Shown: positions 59,055 through 64,000 of the stretch, in pieces
Layout of the letters: each line of letters opens with the position of its first letter
Numbering within the stretch: the stretch's first letter is position 1
Source of the DNA: Liquidambar formosana
Taxonomy: Eukaryota; Streptophyta; Magnoliopsida; Saxifragales; Altingiaceae
DNA length: 64,000 nt
Reading direction: 5' to 3'
Assembly (NCBI GenBank): GCA_039720395.1
Contig: CM077824.1
Span: 32,018,759-32,082,758 of the forward strand
The notes under the pieces: model-generated
What the model was told of the DNA's origin: nothing
The model's input: only the letters and a program-made list of their open reading frames with translations
Databases searched by the model: none
Position numbers and translations under genes: made by a program

Positions 59055-61833
59055 AAAAGAAATATCAAGAAGGGAACATGCAGAACAAAACTAGAACATA
59101 AAGAACAAATCAATAGTGACCTTGTAAGTACTTACAGCCTTTTAAGATTTCCCTCACTGAGGGCTATCAGTCAAGAAAGCTGTAAATGATAATTTTCTCT
59201 CTTAAGTTTTCTTGTATCAAAAGGAAAGTTTTCTTGTAAAAAAGGAAAAAGGTTTTTATTCGTTAGAGTTATTCCTTATGCTATTAGTATTTGTTATTTC
59301 CTATTAGCCCAAGGGTATTATTTTAATTTGCATTTCTCTCTTATATAAATAATAATAAGTTGGTGAGGGGCTGATTTAGCCACTTAACCTATAATCCTAA
59401 TCTCTCTTTATCTTCTTCTTCTCTTCAATTTTTCATCAAACCCTTATCCTAATCTCTTATACCTCATAATTTAACTTGGTTTCAAAGCATGTCTTTCTCA
59501 GGCCATTTTGTTTGTGAGCCATCTTTGTTGTGCACATGACAAACCCATTTATGTCTTGGGAGCATTAGAAAAGTACCACATCTCACATTCCCAAATATTG
59601 GGTTTGACATGACTTCATGTATTTGTTTAGACCCTCCACCTAATAGCTTAAACTTTTAGGTTGGAAACTTTACTCATACTAAAACTTCCTTTCCTCCTTT
59701 GGTTGGTACAACTGGAGGGGTTAGAACCCCTAACCTACCTAATTGTATCCTTTACCCCACCCTCCCTCACCATTAGGCTAGACAAATCTTGAAACACTAA
59801 CATTTTTCCAGGAAAAAAAATTCCAAAGATGGAGGCATTAGAACCCCTAACCTATCTAATTGTTTCATTGCCTCTCCTCTGGTTTACATCTTAAATTTTC
59901 AATAGTGATTAGTTTGACCGACACTAGTCCGCTTAATATAAGTGGGGCTAATTATTTTGAAACCTCAATGTATCTTTGTTTTTTCAATTAAAATAAATAC
60001 AATTCATATACCAACTTACAACGCTGTTGAATACATATATACACACCCTATGTACGCTGCTGTCCATAAAGTCTGATAATTTAATTTATAACCCTTTATT
60101 TTATGTACCTATTAGGTTCTTCTTTACTATATTGTTTAGAAAGTTCTAAGAACTGCTGCCCACCAGGCCCAACCAGGCCAGAAGACCCTGGTCTAATACT
60201 GTTTCCTTGTATGACTAAAGTTTTCATTAGATTAGTAATATTTTATCATAAAGATAAACCAAAAAACTAATAGAGTATTTGTCTGTTCATATAAAATTAT
60301 CTTAGTATAAATAACAATCCACCATAATTGGGTAGGGATGGGCTGGGCTGAAATTTTTGGATCATGGTTCATCATGAAAAATCAGACATTCTTACAAAAT
60401 TAAGCCCAACTACAGACCTGTATTTTCATTCCTATGGGAAAAACAAATTATTTAGACATAATTGGATGCACATGGCCATTGAGCTATATTGAATCGTTCA
60501 TTGTATCTTTTTATAGGTCAAGAGGTGGACCAGTACTTGAAATTGACTTCTCACTCCCTATTTGGAACAGCCACTACTAATGTTTATCCTGTGTAACTGG
60601 TGTGGAGAGGGCGGTGGTCTTGCATGTGTTTCAAGAGATTAATCGAGCCAAAAGTCTAGATACTCCTGTTAGCCCAAAAAAAAAAAAAAAAAAAAAAAAA
60701 AGGAGGAAGGTTTTCATTGGGTATCAAAAATAAAATGGTAAAAGATAAAATAAAAATAAAATAAAATTTTCAGAATAACTTGGAAAGCCCAATCATAGAA
60801 GGCCTCAAAATCCCTGTCAAGATAGTATGAAAGAATTTTGAAAAATTGCTCACGGAGCTAACATTAGCGATGGTGGCATCCTGCTGTCCTGAGCCCAGCC
60901 TTTAATTTTTTATTTTTTATTTTTTTCAAAAAGAAAGAAAGAAAAAAGCCCAGCCTCCTAAGATGTTTTTTAAAATGTAATTATCGATGTTTAATCATAA
61001 ACTAATAAAGCATTTGCATATTTTTATAAAATTATTATAGCATATTAGTATCCATAACAATCCAGTGTCATCAGGATGGGAAGGACCGAAATTTTTGAAG
61101 TTGGGTTTTTCCTGAAAAATCTTACTTGTGTACAAAAATTAGGCCCAACTACAAGCCTGTAATTTTGTAGTTCGGCCTACGAAATCAAGTCCAACTACAA
61201 CCAAGGACAAAGTCAAGAATTTAGTTAAGAGAAAGCCAATCTCGGTTAAAGAAGTTTTAGTTTAGAATTTTTCTTTTATCTTGTGATATTGAGATACAAA
61301 AAGTTTCAAAAAATTCATAATCCTTAATGAACCATATTTCAATTCAACACATTTATGGTTCTCTCAAGAAAGGCACCATATTTTGAAAGTATTGGATGAT
61401 AGCTTTTATTATTAACGCTGTCAAATATCATTTTTTTTCAATAAACACAACTAAGCAATCATTCATAAATTAGTTATCTTAGTCAAATGACAATTTTTGA
61501 GAGGCGGGAGGGGATTAGGGCTTTTATATAGACAAAAAAATAAAAAATAAAAACATGATGGGGGTAGAAAAGAAAAGTAAAGGGATTTAAAAAAATTCTA
61601 GGAGGCAAATCTTTAAATTAAAAAAATAATTATTAAAAAAAAAATATTTAGGTATGATATCAGGGGGGGCGGTTGTTCCACACAATTGCAGATGGCTACT
61701 GAGCTATGTTGGACTATAACACTCAAGACAAAATGCTTACCTACATTATAATTTCTCTTAATATTAAGCTCATTAATTTCTTTGAAGTGGGTTTGTTTAT
61801 GGATTTCAATCTGTTACCTTATTTTCTCTCTCT
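59055..61833. other. 3' flank of NRAMP copy B, non-coding
   Basis: Matches 22368-25163. It holds SINE fragments at about 59690-59890 and an A-run of about 25 at 60677-60701 that is shorter in copy A. No gene is supported. Confidence 0.6.
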
Positions 61834-62970
61834 AGTTTTTCACACTGGTGACTTTGGTCCTATGACTCCATTTTGCATAATCAAACTGTGTGTTCAAAAG
61901 GCTACTTAAACACAAATGCAATGATTTTTATGCCCAGCATGATCAAATTGTGTGTTCAAAGGCTACCTAGAACTTCATCACTAAAGAGATAAAAGTACAA
62001 AGGAAGAAATAACCCAGACCACAAACCAAAACAACTGAGAGCAACACAAAAATCACTGCAACAACAAGAACGACTCCTTAAGACCACTTAAACTACCAGC
62101 CAAGAAGAGCCACCAAGGTACCATGGGTACGTTGGATCTGGATGAGCATCCTTGTGCACAAAATCATGATTGAACTTCATGCAACCACAGAAATAAAAAT
62201 AAAAATAAAAATGAGTAGAAGAGTTACTAGTATAACCCATAATTTTACAGCAACAACACATAGATTGGGTCTGCTTCCAGAGGAATATCAGGATATTCTC
62301 ACTTGAAAATTTTCATATGTATATATAAATATATACATACAGTTCACTTTCAATTTGGGATCCCGGATTGAGAAATTGTTTGGACTTCTTTTTAAAGCCG
62401 TTGGATCAAAATTCATGTCAATCAAGTGGCTTAAATGAATTCCATATTAGAGAATTTTTGTACATACATACGTGTAACATGCATAGGCATAGTATGCGAC
62501 AATGTGGACATGGCAGACATTAAGGTCCATCAATGGTTGGACCTAACCATTGAGATCACTAGACCCAAAAACGAGGATAATTGAAATTTTCTAATCCACT
62601 GTACACTTCTAGAGTTCACAGCATAAAATTTATGGATCAAAACAAAGTCTATTGAGTCTTTTTTTGAATTCAAGTAATAATGCAATTTAGAAGCTCTATG
62701 ATCAGACTTATGCAGACCAACCAGACGGTTAGCCTTAACTCTGCGCTTATTGCTTGCATACAGCGCAGCCCGGCCATCAGGATGGGTGAATTCCTGAATC
62801 AACTGTTTTCTCGAGTCATATGTTCTTTAAACTCCAACTAAGCTCATCATTAACAATTGGCAGCAGCATATTAATTTACCTTCTCACTAGCTGCTCTTTC
62901 AATTTCGTGCAATGGCTACTTTAGAAGTGATTTTTTACAAATTTTCTAACAAGATTAGAGGAGGCCATTA
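61834..62970. other. Non-coding duplicon DNA, copy C
   Basis: Matches 1-1140 and 25164-28750. It gives the empty sites for the copy B elements at 25880 and 26370. No gene is supported. Confidence 0.65.
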
Positions 62971-63496
62971 TGTAAGAATTTTTTGGACTCCATAGCTCAT
63001 ATTTTATTTTGATTAAATTCTGAGTTAATTACGATAATCTTGTAAAAGTGGGACCCACAGATAAAACGGTTTTTTGTCAATCACAGTGAATATATTTTGA
63101 CTGTTTGATCGAATATAATTTGGTAATATTAGTAGGGTTTTAATGAGTGTGGTGATTTGATTCCATGTGTCTTGACCCATAGGACTTATGATAGGTTAAA
63201 TCCTAATTGGATTTAGAAACTCAGGGTTAGTAGTCATCACCCAGCCACCTATATATTTCATTGTATTTTGGAATCCTATCATTCTGAAGTTAGGAAGGCT
63301 GGGTGTAGTACCACGGCTGTCATTAGGGTTTTCTATTCCTGCAGGTAAAAGCATCTTTATAGTAACTATGTTTTTTACTCCTACCAGTATGTATGGATTA
63401 TTTATTCAATTGTGATTTGTCATGCCATATAGATCCAATCCATCTTATTTTCGCTTCCGCTTAGTTAAATATTATTTGTTTTAATATTTTCTATCA
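62971..63496 (+). mobile_element. Solo LTR, 526 bp, copy C only
   Basis: It starts TGTAAGAATTTTTTGGAC and ends TTTTCTATCA with the perfect 5-bp duplication CATTA (62966-62970 and 63497-63501). Copies A and B have the empty site. A TATA-like CTATATATTTC lies near 63250. It is too short and has no internal region, so it is a solo LTR or a very small terminal-repeat element. Confidence 0.85.
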
Positions 63497-63501
63497 CATT
63501 A

Positions 63502-64000
63502 AGCAACCATTGAGCTCTCGATCATCAGGGTTGTCCTCTCTAATGGAGATCCTATGTCCTCTTCTTTATGCCCCTTTTCACCTTTACATTATTGGGACTT
63601 GTTAACATCATAAAAAAATACATCAGGACCTACCAAATGATGAATCCCGCTATAGTGTGCGTTAAAAGATCCAACTCGTTTAACTATTTTAAGTGGTTTT
63701 AACTATTTGATTGAAATCATTTTTTCCTATGAAACATTTAAAAATTTCACCACCATTCAAATAAATTGATTAAAATCAAATAACTAAAATCATTCAATGG
63801 AGCTTTTTTTTTAAGGATATAATGTATTTAATATGACCTATTGTTTGGTCAGTCACACAAAATTTTGATGATGAGGGGAATTATATGGAAGGGGTATTTT
63901 TACAGTCACAATTAATATTTTTTTTCCTAATTAGTGTTATCCAAACATTAAAATATACCTTCATTTTGAACCATAAACCATTCGATGTTATTAACATTCA
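63502..64000. other. Non-coding duplicon DNA, copy C, to window end
   Basis: Collinear with 1145-1262 plus 8838-9200, without the copia-type nest found there in copy A. Confidence 0.7.

Larger units (their letters stand above)
25164..61833 (+). repeat. Tandem segmental duplicon, copy B
   Basis: Second direct copy of the unit, expanded to 36.7 kb mainly by the nested retrotransposons at 31.1-49.1 kb. Unique sequence, introns and exons match copy A closely. It carries the frameshifted NRAMP copy. Copy B lacks the counterpart of copy A 9670-10060, next to the left edge of the retrotransposon nest, so a deletion accompanied or followed that insertion. Confidence 0.93.
61834..64000 (+). repeat. 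Tandem segmental duplicon, copy C (right part outside window)
   Basis: Third direct copy, collinear with copy A 1-1262 and 8838-9200 and still matching at the last base. It lacks the copia-type nest of copy A and the hAT, fold-back and MULE-type elements of copy B, so it gives the empty-site sequence for these. It has its own 526-bp insertion at 62971-63496. A third NRAMP copy is expected roughly 8-10 kb beyond the window if the unit is complete; that is inference. Confidence 0.9.

Overview
The window is nuclear DNA of a flowering plant, most likely a eudicot. The signs are AT-rich sequence, GT-AG introns in a plant-type NRAMP metal transporter, tRNA-derived SINEs, copia and Athila-like LTR retrotransposons, Helitron, hAT and Mutator-like short elements, and a nuclear insert of plastid rps7. 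I do not recognise the species.

The backbone is a tandem segmental duplication in direct orientation. Copy A covers 1-25163 (the window opens inside the unit), copy B 25164-61833, and copy C 61834 to the window end (only its left part). Each complete copy carries one NRAMP gene on the + strand with the same 12-exon structure. The copy A gene (17601-22261) reads through as 513 residues with the DPGN and MPHN metal-binding motifs. The copy B gene (54157-58000) keeps every splice site but has one extra base in exon 6, giving an early stop, so it is a probable young pseudogene. Both copies also hold an old plastid rps7 fragment upstream and matching SINE remnants, all older than the duplication.

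After duplication the copies were hit by different insertions. Copy A received a solo LTR (1263-8833) interrupted by a gag-only copia-type element (1573-8031), a long-hairpin element (12735-13761), a Helitron (15440-16664) and an intronic MITE (19274-20133). Copy B received a fold-back MITE (25880-26275), a hAT element (26370-28438), a MULE-type element (29164-30501), an LTR-type element split by an Athila-like element (31810-45355) and a 2.7-kb solo LTR (45526-48222), a SINE (52255-52410) and another MULE-type element (58154-59045) just behind the NRAMP stop codon. The Athila-like element itself carries a 1.6-kb solo LTR in its reverse transcriptase (38439-40030). Copy C received a 526-bp solo LTR (62971-63496). 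For most insertions an empty site in a sister copy gives the exact ends and target-site duplication.

The only host coding genes are the two NRAMP copies. Other protein-coding stretches are retrotransposon genes, nearly all broken. The exception is an uninterrupted 167-codon reading frame (34764-35267) on the strand opposite to the Athila-like genes, with a predicted coiled coil. I found no CRISPR array, rRNA or functional tRNA, and no evidence of a new enzymatic system. The most unusual signals are the antisense frame, the gag-only element nested in its own family's solo LTR, a Helitron with three 5' termini, and CG-centred palindrome clusters upstream of the TATA box in several LTRs.
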